Assembly: GCF_000341225.1 (NCBI RefSeq)
Contig: NZ_ANAC01000017.1
Coordinates: 1-64,000 of the forward strand
Length of the DNA stretch: 64,000 nt
Direction of reading: 5' to 3'
Origin: Nocardiopsis alba DSM 43377
Lineage (GTDB): Bacteria; Actinomycetota; Actinomycetes; Streptosporangiales; Streptosporangiaceae
A program made the position numbers and the translations under genes. Below are positions 8,140 to 18,593 of the stretch, piece by piece. Every line of letters begins with the position of its first letter. Position 1 is the first letter of the stretch. The notes beneath the pieces are model-generated. The model ran no database searches and had not been told where the DNA came from. It saw only the letters and a list, made by a program, of their open reading frames with translations.

Positions 8140-9900
8140 ATGACCGAGCAGATGACCGGCGCCCAATCGCTGATCAGGTCGCTGGAGCACGTCGGCGTTG
8201 ACACCGTCTTCGGGATTCCCGGCGGCAGCATCCTCCCCGCGTACGACCCCCTCTACGACTCGGCGACGGTGCGCCACATCCTCATGCGCCACGAGCAGGG
8301 GGCGGGCCACGCGGCCGAAGGCTACGCCTACGCCACCGGGCGCCCCGGGGTGTGCATGGCCACCAGCGGGCCCGGCGCCACCAACCTCGTCACCCCGCTG
8401 GCCGACGCCCACATGGACTCGGTCCCCATGGTCGCCATCACCGGCCAGGTCGCCGCTCCCAAGATCGGCACCGACGCCTTCCAGGAAGCCGACATCTGCG
8501 GCATCACGATGCCGATCACCAAGCACAACTTCCTGGTCAAGGACGTTCGTGAGATCCCCCGGACCATCGCCGAGGCCTTCCACATCGCCTCCAGCGGGCG
8601 CCCCGGGCCGGTCCTGGTCGACATCTCCAAGGACGCTCTCCAGAACTCCACCGACTTCGTCTGGCCCGAGCGACTCGAACTGCCCGGATACCGTCCGGTC
8701 ACCAAGCCCCACGGCAAGCAGGTCCGTGAGGCGGCCCGCATGATCGCCGAGGCCAAGCGCCCGGTCCTCTACGTCGGCGGCGGCGTCCTGCGCGCCCGCG
8801 CCTCGGCCGAACTGCGCGTCCTCGCCGAGATCACCGGCGTCCCCGTCGTCACCACCCTGATGGCCCGCGGAGTCTTCCCCGACTCGCACCCGCAGTTCGT
8901 GGGCATGCCCGGCATGCACGGCGATGTCTCCGCGGTCGGCGCGCTCCAGCGGGCCGACCTGATCGTCGCCCTCGGCGCCCGCTTCGACGACCGCGTCACC
9001 GGCCGCCTCGACAGCTTCGCCCGCGACGCCAAGATCGTCCACGCCGACATCGACCCGGCCGAGATCTCCAAGAACCGTCACGCCGACGTGCCGATCGTCG
9101 GCGACTGCCGCGAGGTCCTCGCCGACCTGGTCGTGGCCGTGCGCGCCGACCAGGAGAAGGGCCGTCAGGGCGACTACGAGGCCTGGTGGGACCGGCTGAA
9201 CAGGCTCCGCACCACCTACCCCAAGGGTTACGACGTCCCCGACGACGGCACCCTGTCCCCGCAGGGCGTCATCCGGCGGCTGGGCGAGATCGTCGGCCCC
9301 GAGGCCACCTACGTCGCGGGCGTCGGCCAGCACCAGATGTGGGCCGCCCAGTTCATCGACTACGAACGCCCCGGTTCCTTCGTCAACTCCGGCGGACTCG
9401 GCACCATGGGCTTCTCCGTCCCCGCCGCCCTCGGCGCCAAGGTCGGCGACCCCGACCGGGTCGTGTGGTCGGTCGACGGCGACGGCTGCTTCCAGATGAC
9501 CAACCAGGAGTTGGCCACCTGCGCCGTCGAGGGCATCCCCATCAAGGTCGCGGTCGTCAACAACGGCAACCTGGGCATGGTCCGCCAGTGGCAGACCCTG
9601 TACTACGAGGGCCGCTACTCCAACACCGACCTCCAGACCGCCCCCCTGGACGAGCGGATCCGCATCCCGGACTTCGTCCGTCTCGCCGAGGCCTACGGGT
9701 GTGTCGGTCTGCGCTGTGAACGCCCCGAGGACATCGACGCCACCATCGAGAAGGCGATGTCGATCAACGACGTCCCCGTGGTCGTCGACTTCAGCGTCAA
9801 CCACGACGCCATGGTCTGGCCGATGGTCGGCCCCGGCGTCAGCAACGACAACATCCAGTACGCGCGCGACATGGCGCCCGACTGGGAACACCAGGACTAG
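8140..9900 (+). CDS. ilvB: Acetolactate synthase large subunit
   Basis: Catalytic subunit of acetohydroxyacid synthase, the ThDP enzyme that makes acetolactate or acetohydroxybutyrate as the first common step to Val, Leu and Ile. The start at 8140 has AAGGA seven bases upstream; an upstream in-frame ATG lacks a site. The 586 residues show [12 protein letters not shown], the ThDP-activating Glu in [12 protein letters not shown], the flavin/quinone-pocket segment ATSGPGATN, and the ThDP-binding block beginning GDGCFQMT and ending [12 protein letters not shown]. Length is typical. It is followed by ilvN after 17 bases and by ilvC, so one operon is likely, controlled by the attenuator and by the palindromic site upstream. 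Confidence 0.97.
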   Translation: MTEQMTGAQSLIRSLEHVGVDTVFGIPGGSILPAYDPLYDSATVRHILMRHEQGAGHAAEGYAYATGRPGVCMATSGPGATNLVTPLADAHMDSVPMVAITGQVAAPKIGTDAFQEADICGITMPITKHNFLVKDVREIPRTIAEAFHIASSGRPGPVLVDISKDALQNSTDFVWPERLELPGYRPVTKPHGKQVREAARMIAEAKRPVLYVGGGVLRARASAELRVLAEITGVPVVTTLMARGVFPDSHPQFVGMPGMHGDVSAVGALQRADLIVALGARFDDRVTGRLDSFARDAKIVHADIDPAEISKNRHADVPIVGDCREVLADLVVAVRADQEKGRQGDYEAWWDRLNRLRTTYPKGYDVPDDGTLSPQGVIRRLGEIVGPEATYVAGVGQHQMWAAQFIDYERPGSFVNSGGLGTMGFSVPAALGAKVGDPDRVVWSVDGDGCFQMTNQELATCAVEGIPIKVAVVNNGNLGMVRQWQTLYYEGRYSNTDLQTAPLDERIRIPDFVRLAEAYGCVGLRCERPEDIDATIEKAMSINDVPVVVDFSVNHDAMVWPMVGPGVSNDNIQYARDMAPDWEHQD

Positions 9901-9917
9901 GAGAAGGCCGAACCACC

Positions 9918-10442
9918 ATGAGCAGTCACACGCTTTCCGTTCTGGTGGAGGACACCCCCGGTATCCTCGCCCGGGCCTCCGCTCTCTTCTCCCGTCGTGG
10001 CTTCAACATCGACTCGCTCAGTGTCAGCAGCACCGAGTACACCGGACTGTCCCGGATGACGATCGTGGTCAACTGCGACCTCCACCCTTTGGAGCAGGTG
10101 ACCAAACAGCTCAACAAGCTGGTCAACGTCGTCAAGATCGTGGAGATGGACACCACCGCGTCGGTGCAGCGCGAGCTGCTCCTGATCAAGGTCAAGGCCG
10201 ACGCGTCCAGCCGCACACATGTGCTTCAGACGGCCGAGCTCTTCCGCGCGCACGTCGTGGACGTCAGCCCGGACGTCGTCGTCATCGAGGCCACCGGCGA
10301 CCCCGAGAAGCTCGATGCCCTGGTCAAGAACCTGGAACCCTTCGGGATCCGAGAACTGGTCAAGTCAGGGCTGGTCGCCCTGGGCCGGGGACCGCGTTCG
10401 ATCACCGACCGTTCACTGCGATCGGTCGAACGCAGCGCCTGA
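9918..10442 (+). CDS. ilvN: Acetolactate synthase small (regulatory) subunit
   Basis: Regulatory subunit that binds IlvB and gives valine feedback inhibition. The 174 residues begin with an ACT domain (SHTLSVLVEDTPGILAR ... RGFNIDSLSVS) and continue with the C-terminal AHAS-SS domain (about residues 80-165). The ribosome site AGGAGAAGG precedes the ATG. Size and position between ilvB and ilvC are standard. Confidence 0.97.
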   Translation: MSSHTLSVLVEDTPGILARASALFSRRGFNIDSLSVSSTEYTGLSRMTIVVNCDLHPLEQVTKQLNKLVNVVKIVEMDTTASVQRELLLIKVKADASSRTHVLQTAELFRAHVVDVSPDVVVIEATGDPEKLDALVKNLEPFGIRELVKSGLVALGRGPRSITDRSLRSVERSA

Positions 10443-10515
10443 GGTGAGAGGCTGTTCGCGACACCATCGGGCAGCCCCACCCCCGAGCCCCCAAGAACGT
10501 AGAAACAAGGAGTAA

Positions 10516-11517
<1,002 letters not shown>

Positions 11518-11536
11518 CCCGCCTGTCGGGACGACG

Positions 11537-11572
11537 GCCGTCGGGGAGGGGCACACGCCCCTCCCCGACGGC
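11537..11572 (+). terminator. Terminator of ilvBNC
   Basis: A perfect 15-bp stem (GCCGTCGGGGAGGGG with its complement) and a six-base loop lie just after ilvC. No T-run follows. Confidence 0.75.
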
Positions 11573-11732
11573 GTATGGCCGGGGAGGGTGAGACATCTTT
11601 CCCTACGGGGCGCCCCATCCGCCCGACGGGCTTCCCTACCCCGGCGATAGACTTTGGAAAGGCCGTCACACCCGATCCGGGCAGCGCCTCCACCTGCGCG
11701 ATCGGGTCGTATCCACCCGAAAAGGAACCGTT

Positions 11733-13322
11733 GTGACCAAACCCGTCGTACTCGTCGCGGAAAAGCTCTCGCCCGCAGGAATCGCGCTCCTCGAAGACGA
11801 CTTCGAAGTGCGCCACGTTGACGGAGCGGACCGGTCCCAACTGCTTCCGGCCATCGCCGACGTCGACGCCCTGATCGTGCGCAGCGCCACCCAGGTGGAC
11901 GCCGAGGCCCTCGAGGCCGCCGGCCACCTCCAGGTCGTGGCCCGCGCCGGTGTGGGCCTGGACAACGTCGACGTCGACGCCGCCACCAAGGCGGGCGTGC
12001 TCGTGGTCAACGCACCCACCTCCAACATCATCAGCGCCGCCGAGCAGGCCATCAACCTGCTGCTCGCCAGCGCGCGCAACACCGCCCCCGCCCACAACGC
12101 CCTCGTCCACGGTGAGTGGAAGCGTTCGAAGTACACGGGTGTGGAGCTGTACGAGAAGGTCGTCGGCGTGGTCGGCCTCGGCCGGATCGGCGCCCTGGTC
12201 GCCCAACGGCTGCTGGCGTTCGGTACCAAGGTCATCGCCTACGACCCGTTCGTGCAGCCCGCCCGCGCCGCGCAGATCGGTGTGGAGATGACCACGCTGG
12301 ACGACCTGCTCGAGCGCAGCGACTTCATCACCATCCACCTGCCCAAGAACAAGGACACCCTCGGCCTGATCGGCGACGAGGCGCTGTCCAAGGTCAAGCC
12401 CTCCGTGCGGATCATCAACGCCGCGCGCGGCGGCATCCTCGACGAGGACGCCCTCTACCGGGCCCTCAAGGAGGAGCGCGTGGCCGGCGCGGGCATCGAC
12501 GTGTTCGCCAAGGAGCCCAACACCGACAGCCCGCTGTTCGAGTTCGAGAACGTGGTCGTCGCCCCCCACCTGGGCGCCAGCACCACTGAGGCCCAGGAGA
12601 AGGCGGGCACGCAGGTCGCCCGTTCGGTCAAGCTCGCCCTGTCCGGCGAGTTCGTGCCGGACGCGGTGAACGTCCAGGGCACCGGTGTGGCCGAGGAGAT
12701 CAAGCCGGGTCTGCCGCTCACCGAGAAGCTCGGTCGGGTCTTCACCTCCCTGGCCGGCGCGCTCGCCGCCCGTATCGACGTCGAGGTGCGCGGTGAGATC
12801 GCCGCTCACGACGTCAAGGTCCTGGAGCTCGCGGCCCTCAAGGGCGTGTTCACCGACGTCGTCGAGGACCCGGTGACCTTCGTGAACGCTCCGCTTCTGG
12901 CCAAGGAACGCGGCGTCGAGGTGAACCTCGTCACCAGCGACGACAGCAGCGACTGGCGCAACCTGATCTCGGTGCGCGGCGTGCTGGCCGACGGCACCCG
13001 GGTGTCGGTGTCGGGCACGCTCACCGGCCCCCGCCAGGTCGAGAAGCTGGTGGAGATCAACAACTACACGATGGAGATCGGCCTCGACGAGCACATGGTG
13101 TTCCTCTCCTACGAGGACCGCCCCGGCATCGTCGGCAAGGTCGGCGCCCTGCTCGGCGACGCCGAGGTCAACATCGCCGGTATGCAGGTCATCCGGGACA
13201 AGGAGGGCGGCAAGGCGCTGATCGCGCTGACCGTCGACTCCGCCGTTCCGGACGAGATCCTCACGTCGATCTCCGGTGAGATCGACGCCGAGATCGCCCG
13301 TCAGATCGACCTGGAGGACTGA
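11733..13322 (+). CDS. serA: D-3-phosphoglycerate dehydrogenase
   Basis: First enzyme of serine synthesis: oxidises 3-phosphoglycerate to 3-phosphohydroxypyruvate with NAD. The 529 residues are the long type I form with a substrate/nucleotide domain, an intervening (ASB) domain and a C-terminal ACT domain (EDRPGIVGKVGALLG), as in Mycobacterium tuberculosis SerA. The NAD motif GLGRIGALVAQRL and the catalytic His region HLGASTTEAQEKAG are visible. GTG start at 11733 with AAAGGAA upstream. The upstream region has a single GTGAGACAT half-site at 11588-11596, like those near BCAA genes. A hairpin separates it from ilvC, so it is probably transcribed on its own. Confidence 0.97.
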   Translation: MTKPVVLVAEKLSPAGIALLEDDFEVRHVDGADRSQLLPAIADVDALIVRSATQVDAEALEAAGHLQVVARAGVGLDNVDVDAATKAGVLVVNAPTSNIISAAEQAINLLLASARNTAPAHNALVHGEWKRSKYTGVELYEKVVGVVGLGRIGALVAQRLLAFGTKVIAYDPFVQPARAAQIGVEMTTLDDLLERSDFITIHLPKNKDTLGLIGDEALSKVKPSVRIINAARGGILDEDALYRALKEERVAGAGIDVFAKEPNTDSPLFEFENVVVAPHLGASTTEAQEKAGTQVARSVKLALSGEFVPDAVNVQGTGVAEEIKPGLPLTEKLGRVFTSLAGALAARIDVEVRGEIAAHDVKVLELAALKGVFTDVVEDPVTFVNAPLLAKERGVEVNLVTSDDSSDWRNLISVRGVLADGTRVSVSGTLTGPRQVEKLVEINNYTMEIGLDEHMVFLSYEDRPGIVGKVGALLGDAEVNIAGMQVIRDKEGGKALIALTVDSAVPDEILTSISGEIDAEIARQIDLED

Positions 13323-13360
13323 GTCCTCCCATGCTCCGGATCCGTCGTGCGGATCGGTTC

Positions 13361-13389
13361 GGGCCGTGTCTCCTTCGGGGGCACGGCCC
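13361..13389 (+). terminator. Terminator of serA
   Basis: Stem GGGCCGTG ... CACGGCCC followed by TTCGT. Two smaller inverted repeats (GAGGAC/GTCCTC and GGATCCG/CGGATC) lie between it and the serA stop. Confidence 0.6.
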
Positions 13390-13507
13390 TTCGTACATCC
13401 GGGGACGAATCTCCGTGAATGTCCAGTGCTCTCCCGCTTCCTCTCTTCCTTGATAACGCGCTGACCTGCGTGATCCTGAAGGGGATCGATGCGACGGCGC
13501 GGCCGTC

Positions 13508-13960
13508 GTGACGTCTCAGCGTGTGTTGGGGGGAGTCGTGCGTCGTTCACGTTCGCGTCTTCTGGTCGCAGCGGCGGGGGCTTTTTCGCTCGGAGGTTGC
13601 GGTGTCGGGTTCCTTGTCCACCGAGGGCTGCTGGGCCTGGTCCCGGCGGTGCAGTTGTCGGCGTGCGTGGCGGTACTCGCCGCGACGCTCCTGGTCGTGT
13701 TCCTGCTCCGCCGGACCGATCATCAGGTCCGACGGTTGCGCTCCGGGCTCGATCGACAGGTTCGGGACATCTCCGAGATCGCCGGGGAGAATCGGGCCGA
13801 ACTCATCGGCCGGGCGGACGAGCTGGTCGTTCTCATGGGGCGGGTGGAGGAGCGTCTGAAGCGGGAGGCGACCCCGTGCTCCTGCGGAGCCTCCGCCGGT
13901 CGGATGGTGGTCGAGATCGAGACGGAGCGTTCGGGGGACGGCTCCCGGGTGATGTTGTGA
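13508..13960 (+). CDS. Small membrane protein, first gene of glycosyltransferase operon
   Basis: Not recognised. The 150 residues contain two hydrophobic helices (about residues 18-65), then a charged helical stretch rich in Arg/Glu (about 70-120) that looks like a coiled coil, and a tail with a CSC motif. The N-terminus is uncertain: GTG starts at 13508, 13522 and 13541 are all possible and none has an ideal ribosome site. The stop overlaps the next start as GTGA, so translation is probably coupled to the glycosyltransferase. The topology (short cytoplasmic N-terminus, helical hairpin, cytosolic coil) would suit a membrane scaffold for the following soluble enzymes; this is inference. Confidence 0.65.
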   Translation: MTSQRVLGGVVRRSRSRLLVAAAGAFSLGGCGVGFLVHRGLLGLVPAVQLSACVAVLAATLLVVFLLRRTDHQVRRLRSGLDRQVRDISEIAGENRAELIGRADELVVLMGRVEERLKREATPCSCGASAGRMVVEIETERSGDGSRVML

Positions 13961-15897
13961 TCGCGGAGGTGTGGCGAGACGCCCTGCACCGTCGACATCC
14001 CGGTCCCCTTCTGGCCTGTCATCTGGGCTCGGGGACGGCAGGGGGGATCGACCGGGTGCGCTTCGGGCGTCGGGACACGGTGGTGGACCTGGGGCGACGG
14101 AGCGTCGACGAGGTCTTCGGACCGGACGACCCTCCCCACCCGTTCGAGCAGGTCGTGCTGGTGGTGGGGACGCCCACGGATCTGCGCCGGGCGGTCCCCG
14201 TGGTCGCCGGTCCCGTGCGCGCCGCCCGCTTCACCGTCATCGTGCGCAGGGCGGCGGAACACCTACCGCCGCCCTTTCCCATGGTCCCCGGGACCGGGCG
14301 GTGGACCGGGCTCTTGGACGCCCGGATCAAGAGGGTCCCCGACGCCGGATGGTCGGTCGAACTCCTCCTCACCCGTCCCGTGTCGTTGGCGGAGGTCGTC
14401 ACCGCCCTGTCACACGGGCTGGCGGGCGGTCGTCGAGGGACGGCGACGGGACCGCTGGTGGCGGCGAGGGGGCGGGACGCGGGCGTGTGGCGTCCCGGTG
14501 ACGCCCTCGCGGGCGGGATGGACGAGGTGGACGCGATCCTGGACGTGGGTACGGCCGGGGCCGAACACGATCCGGCGGAGCCCGTAACACCGAGGCTGCG
14601 CCGGTGGAGCCTGGAGGATTCGAGGTGGCGGGCCCTGGGCCGTCCCGGCGCGGTTCCGCGGCCTCGGGGCGGGTTCGAGGTCGACGACGTACCGCCTCTG
14701 GACGAGACGATGATCAACCCCACGGGGTTCGTCCAGGACACCGAGGGCCGTTCGGGACGTCTGGTCTCCCGGGAGGGCCGATGGGCCCTGGTGGTCAACG
14801 GGCGGGTGCGTCGACGCCTGCCCGACGACGGCACCGTCACCGACGCCGACATCGAGGCCGTGCGCGATCTGCGCACGATCCGGGTGGAGTGGGGACGTCA
14901 CAGCGGCCCCTTGGCCTCGGTGAGGGCCGTCGCCGCGTTCGCGGCGGCGGGTGTCCCCCTGCTGGGCGACCCGGGACCGAGCTGGGCGTCCTGCCTGGGA
15001 GAACCCCTTCGTGCGCTGATGTCCTCGGTCTGCCTGAAGGACATGCGGGACCCGCTGCGCCGGGAGGAGCACAGCGTTCGTCTGCGGCGGGCGGCGTTGC
15101 GGGCCCACGGCGCCCGGGCCCGTTGGCGGCGGTTGGGAGAGATCACCGGGGTGGATCTGCCGGCGGAGCCGACGGTCTCGGTGGTGTTGTGCACCCGCAG
15201 GCCCCACATGGTGCCGTTCGCGTTGGGGCAGGTGGCCCGGCAGCGCGGTGTGGACGTGGAACTGGTCCTGGGCATGCACGGTTTCGACCTCGACGCGCCG
15301 GGGGTGGGCGAGGCGGTGGCCGACCATCGGGAACGGGGCGGACGGGTGATCGCCTACGAGGCCGATCCCGCGCTTCCGCTGGGCTCGATCCTGAACCGCG
15401 CCGTGCTCAGGGCGGGCGGCGACCTGGTCGCCAAGATGGACGACGACGACTGGTACGGGCCCGACCATCTGGCCGATCTGGTGTTGGCGCGCTCGTACTC
15501 GGGGGCCGACGTGGTGGGCAACGCCGCCGAGTTCGTCTACCTGGAGGAGCTCGACATGACGGTGCGGCTGCCCTTGGGCGAGAGCGAACGCGCGTCGCGT
15601 CGTCTCGGCGGCGGGACGCTGATGATGGACCGCAGGGTGTGGGAGGAGACCGGGGGGTTCCGCCCCATCCCGACCTCGGAGGACACGCAGTTCCTCGCCG
15701 GGGTGGAGCTCATGGGCGGTCGGCTCTATCGCACCCACGGCTGTAACTACGTGCTCCGCCGCAGGTCCGGCGGGCACACCTGGAAGGTCGGCTCGGGGTA
15801 CTTCCTGAAGGGGACGGTGCGGGCGCAGTGGCCGGGATGGCGCCCCAGCGCCCTCCTGGAACCCCGTGAGCACGAGCTCGTCGGAGGTGGACGATGA
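13957..15897 (+). CDS. Glycosyltransferase with GT-A core and long unknown N-terminus
   Basis: A 646-residue protein starting GTG at 13957, overlapping the previous gene by four bases. Residues from about 403 onward form a family-2-like GT-A fold: PTVSVVLCTRRP, then the nucleotide-sugar metal motif AKMDDDDWYGPDH (Asp run at 495-498), and GGTLMMDRRVWEETGGF. A later region, SGGHTWKVGSGYF, is reminiscent of C-terminal segments seen in some wall-polymer transferases. The first 400 residues resemble nothing I can name. No signal peptide or membrane helix is seen, so it is probably cytosolic. It overlaps the next gene as ATGA. Acceptor and sugar donor are unknown; a surface polysaccharide or glycoprotein role is likely. 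Confidence 0.8.
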   Translation: MIAEVWRDALHRRHPGPLLACHLGSGTAGGIDRVRFGRRDTVVDLGRRSVDEVFGPDDPPHPFEQVVLVVGTPTDLRRAVPVVAGPVRAARFTVIVRRAAEHLPPPFPMVPGTGRWTGLLDARIKRVPDAGWSVELLLTRPVSLAEVVTALSHGLAGGRRGTATGPLVAARGRDAGVWRPGDALAGGMDEVDAILDVGTAGAEHDPAEPVTPRLRRWSLEDSRWRALGRPGAVPRPRGGFEVDDVPPLDETMINPTGFVQDTEGRSGRLVSREGRWALVVNGRVRRRLPDDGTVTDADIEAVRDLRTIRVEWGRHSGPLASVRAVAAFAAAGVPLLGDPGPSWASCLGEPLRALMSSVCLKDMRDPLRREEHSVRLRRAALRAHGARARWRRLGEITGVDLPAEPTVSVVLCTRRPHMVPFALGQVARQRGVDVELVLGMHGFDLDAPGVGEAVADHRERGGRVIAYEADPALPLGSILNRAVLRAGGDLVAKMDDDDWYGPDHLADLVLARSYSGADVVGNAAEFVYLEELDMTVRLPLGESERASRRLGGGTLMMDRRVWEETGGFRPIPTSEDTQFLAGVELMGGRLYRTHGCNYVLRRRSGGHTWKVGSGYFLKGTVRAQWPGWRPSALLEPREHELVGGGR

Positions 15898-17456
15898 CGG
15901 TCGACGTCGGCGCGTGGACGGTGCCCCGTCCGCTTCTGAGACTGAACGATCACGGGGCTCTCGAACCCCCGCCGTCGGGGGAATGGACCCCTTGGCTGGA
16001 CGTGAGCGTGGTGATCCCGGCGCACGGCGGACAGGAACGGCTGGACCTGACCCTGGCGTCGCTGACCGCCCAGACCTATCCGTCGTCGCTGACCCAGGTC
16101 GTGGTGGTCGACGACGGCAGCGATCCGCCCCTGCGGTTGCCGGATCTGCGGCCGGAGAACACCCTCCTCGTGCCCTCCGGCCCCGGCGGGTGGGGGCCCG
16201 GGCACGCGGTCCGTTCCGGGATCGCGGTGGCGGACGGGACGGTCCTGCTGCGTCTGGACGCCGACATGGTGGCCTTTCGAGACCATGTGGAATCCCAGAT
16301 GCGGTGGCATCACCTGGCCGACTACGTGGTGGTCATCGGTGGCCTGAGGTTCGTGGAGCACGGACCGGGCGGTCCGGGGCCGGAGGAGGTGGCGGCCGCG
16401 GTCCGCGAGGGCACCGCTCAGGGGCTGTTCGGCGACGGCGAGGAGATGGAGTGGCTGGTCGAGTCCTATCGCCGGACCGGGCGCCTGCGTCGGGCGGGGC
16501 ACACGGCCTACCGGAACTTCATCGGGGCCACGAACTCGATGGGACGGGACCTGTACCGCCGTTCCGGAGGTTCCGACCCCGAGCTGGTGTTGGGGGAGGA
16601 CACCCACCTGGCGTATCGGCTCGCGCGACAGGGGGCGGTCTTCCTGCCGGACCCCGACAGCGGAAGCCTGCATCTGGGGCTGCCCCAGATGCAGCGGCGG
16701 CGTGAGGAGGGCTTCCGGTATCGGGCCCCCTTCGTCGGCAACCGTCTGCCCCTGACGGCGGATCGGGAGAGGATCACCGGTCGCAGCTGGCAGGTGCCGA
16801 TGGTGGACGTGGTGATGGAGATCGGCGACGTTCCGTCGGCGCTGGTGGCGGACACCGTGGACCGCCTGCTGGGCGGGACGACCACGGATCTGCGGATCAC
16901 CCTGGTGGCCGATCGGCCGTGGGAGGGGCGCGGTGACGGTCTTCCCGCGTTGCGGGCCTACCTGGAGAGCGATCCGAGGACGAGGTTCCGGACGAGCCCG
17001 CCCGAACCCGATCTCGACGTGCCGTTCGTCCTGTGGACGCGCCCGGGGTTCGCGTTCGCCCCGGACGCGGTGGGCGAGATGCTGCGCCAGGCGCGGCTGA
17101 CCAAGGCGGGTCTGGTCCGTGCCGCGATGCCCCGGGGCGGGCCCGAGGGTCCCAGGCTGGAGCGCCTTTCGAGTTTCGCCCGGGCACGGCATCTGGCGGA
17201 GGGGGACGCCGACGTCGACCGGCTGGTCGACGAGGTGGCCGGTGTGCGCTGGATGGACGGCACCTCCCTGCTCGACCCGGAGGAGGACGTGGAGGAGCCC
17301 GAGGAGAGGGAGGGGGCGGAGGAATGGCGGACACGCCTGGAGGAGACCGAACGGGAGGCCGCGTCGTGGCGGTCGTGCGCCGACCGGTGGAAACGCCGCC
17401 ACCGGTGGTTGACCGGGACGGGGACGGGACGGCGTGTGCTCAGGGCGCTCGGTTGA
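15894..17456 (+). CDS. Family-2 glycosyltransferase with extra C-terminal domain
   Basis: A 520-residue protein, start overlapping the upstream stop by four bases. The N-terminal GT-A core has DVSVVIPAHGGQERLDLTL (from about 35), the metal motif LRLDADMV (Asp 122 and 124), a small basic-residue region and GEDTHLAYRLARQG (about 234), the usual acceptor-side acidic motif. From about residue 300 a second domain begins (WQVPMVDVVMEIGD ... TDLRITLVADRPWEG), which recurs in the next gene. The end is a Glu-rich helix ending in a basic tail. Cytosolic by sequence. Probably acts with its neighbours on the same glycan. Confidence 0.85.
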   Translation: MTVDVGAWTVPRPLLRLNDHGALEPPPSGEWTPWLDVSVVIPAHGGQERLDLTLASLTAQTYPSSLTQVVVVDDGSDPPLRLPDLRPENTLLVPSGPGGWGPGHAVRSGIAVADGTVLLRLDADMVAFRDHVESQMRWHHLADYVVVIGGLRFVEHGPGGPGPEEVAAAVREGTAQGLFGDGEEMEWLVESYRRTGRLRRAGHTAYRNFIGATNSMGRDLYRRSGGSDPELVLGEDTHLAYRLARQGAVFLPDPDSGSLHLGLPQMQRRREEGFRYRAPFVGNRLPLTADRERITGRSWQVPMVDVVMEIGDVPSALVADTVDRLLGGTTTDLRITLVADRPWEGRGDGLPALRAYLESDPRTRFRTSPPEPDLDVPFVLWTRPGFAFAPDAVGEMLRQARLTKAGLVRAAMPRGGPEGPRLERLSSFARARHLAEGDADVDRLVDEVAGVRWMDGTSLLDPEEDVEEPEEREGAEEWRTRLEETEREAASWRSCADRWKRRHRWLTGTGTGRRVLRALG

Positions 17457-17472
17457 CGAGGGGACGGTGACC

Positions 17473-18558
17473 ATGGACGGGGTGACGGTGGTCCCTCCGG
17501 TCGGAGGGCGCGTTCCGTACGCGGGGCTGGAGAAGGCGCGGGCGGGGACGGTGTTCGTTCCGGCCCGAGAGGACGGGACGGGACCGGCGGTGACGAGCGC
17601 GCTCGCGCCACCTCCCGAGAACACCGTGGTGGTGGGCGGGGCCGACCCCGCCGAGGTCGACGGGGTGGAACGGCCGTGGGAGGCGTGCCCGGGGGCCTCC
17701 CTGTCCTTCGCCGGGACGTGGGTCGAGGAGCTCGGGGAGCCGTACGGGGGAGACGAGACGGTCGAGGAGCTCGCCTACCGCCTGTACCAGCGCGGAGCGC
17801 GTTTCGTCGCGGGTCCCGGTCGGCGCTCGGTGACGGACGTGGAGACCGGGTTCGCCTCGGTGGACCGGATCCCCTTGGCCCCCTCGCGGAGGGCACGGCC
17901 GACCCGGACGTGGCGGGTCCCGTTCGCGGACGTCGTCGTCGACACGGCCGGAGCGTCGGCGGAGCGGGTGATGGAGACGGTCGACGCCCTGCTCATGGGC
18001 CGGACCGGCGACCTTCGGATCACCCTGGTGGGCGACTGGCGACGGTTGGGGGAGGGGCGGCACACCACGATCGACGACCCGGACCTGGATCCGCGGCTGG
18101 TCCGGGAGCACTACCGCTGTGAGGGGAGGGTGCGGTTCCTGGAGGAGATCCCCGAGAGGGACCCGGACGTTCCCTTCCGTCTGTTCCCGCCGGTGGGTGT
18201 CCGACCTCGCGAGGACGCGTTGGAGCGGTTGTTCCTGATCTGCTCGGAGCGCGGACACGGACTGGTGGTCGGCGACGGCGGGTGGCGCTGGGAACGCACG
18301 GTGGTGTTCGCGCGGGCCCGTCGGGCGGGTGTGGCCGAGAGCGGTATCGACGCCCTGGTGCGGACGTACACGGTGCGGGACGGTGAGCTCTCCGAGGACG
18401 TCGATCTTCCGAGGGCGGAGGAGCGCCGGAGGCTGATGGAGGAGGCGTCGAGGAGGGCGGCCGGGGCGCGGGCCGCGGCCGAGCTCTGGGAGCGGAGGCT
18501 GTGGGCTCTGACGGGGGGCCGGTGGTCCCGGTTGCTGTTGGGCCGGCGCCCTCTCTGA
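17473..18558 (+). CDS. Truncated paralogue of the preceding glycosyltransferase
   Basis: 361 residues; start chosen at ATG 17473 with GAGGGG ten bases upstream. It matches the preceding protein from its acceptor-side motif to the end: GGDETVEELAYRLYQRGARF corresponds to GEDTHLAYRLARQGAVF, and TWRVPFADVVVD ... GDLRITLVGDW to WQVPMVDVVME ... TDLRITLVADR. The donor-binding half with its DxD motif has no counterpart, only a shortened N-terminal region. It is therefore probably not an active transferase on its own and may be a partner or regulatory subunit. The reading frame is intact with strong GC3 bias, so it is not an obvious pseudogene. A hairpin follows. Confidence 0.72.
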   Translation: MDGVTVVPPVGGRVPYAGLEKARAGTVFVPAREDGTGPAVTSALAPPPENTVVVGGADPAEVDGVERPWEACPGASLSFAGTWVEELGEPYGGDETVEELAYRLYQRGARFVAGPGRRSVTDVETGFASVDRIPLAPSRRARPTRTWRVPFADVVVDTAGASAERVMETVDALLMGRTGDLRITLVGDWRRLGEGRHTTIDDPDLDPRLVREHYRCEGRVRFLEEIPERDPDVPFRLFPPVGVRPREDALERLFLICSERGHGLVVGDGGWRWERTVVFARARRAGVAESGIDALVRTYTVRDGELSEDVDLPRAEERRRLMEEASRRAAGARAAAELWERRLWALTGGRWSRLLLGRRPL

Positions 18559-18578
18559 GCGGCGAAGACGAAGAGGTG

Positions 18579-18593
18579 TCTCACATGTTGAGA
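18579..18593 (+). promoter_or_regulatory. TCTCA-N5-TGAGA palindrome before the 29-residue peptide gene
   Basis: TCTCA-CATGT-TGAGA repeats the outer sequence of the ilvB site exactly. Symmetry extends to AGAGGT and ACCTCT on the flanks (18572-18599) with one extra G, so the RNA could also form a hairpin ending the glycosyltransferase transcript. AT-rich sequence (TCATATAGTTGGACA) follows at about 18602. Both readings, operator and terminator, are possible. Confidence 0.5.

Noticed and set aside
7891-9891. Minus-strand 666-residue open frame opposite ilvB
   Set aside because: Same shadow effect; low-complexity composition and no domain signature.
13489-13956. One fused 802-residue glycosyltransferase starting at 13489
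   Set aside because: The first 156 codons are out of frame with the better-biased membrane-protein gene at 13508-13960; the GTGA junction at 13957 is a normal start.
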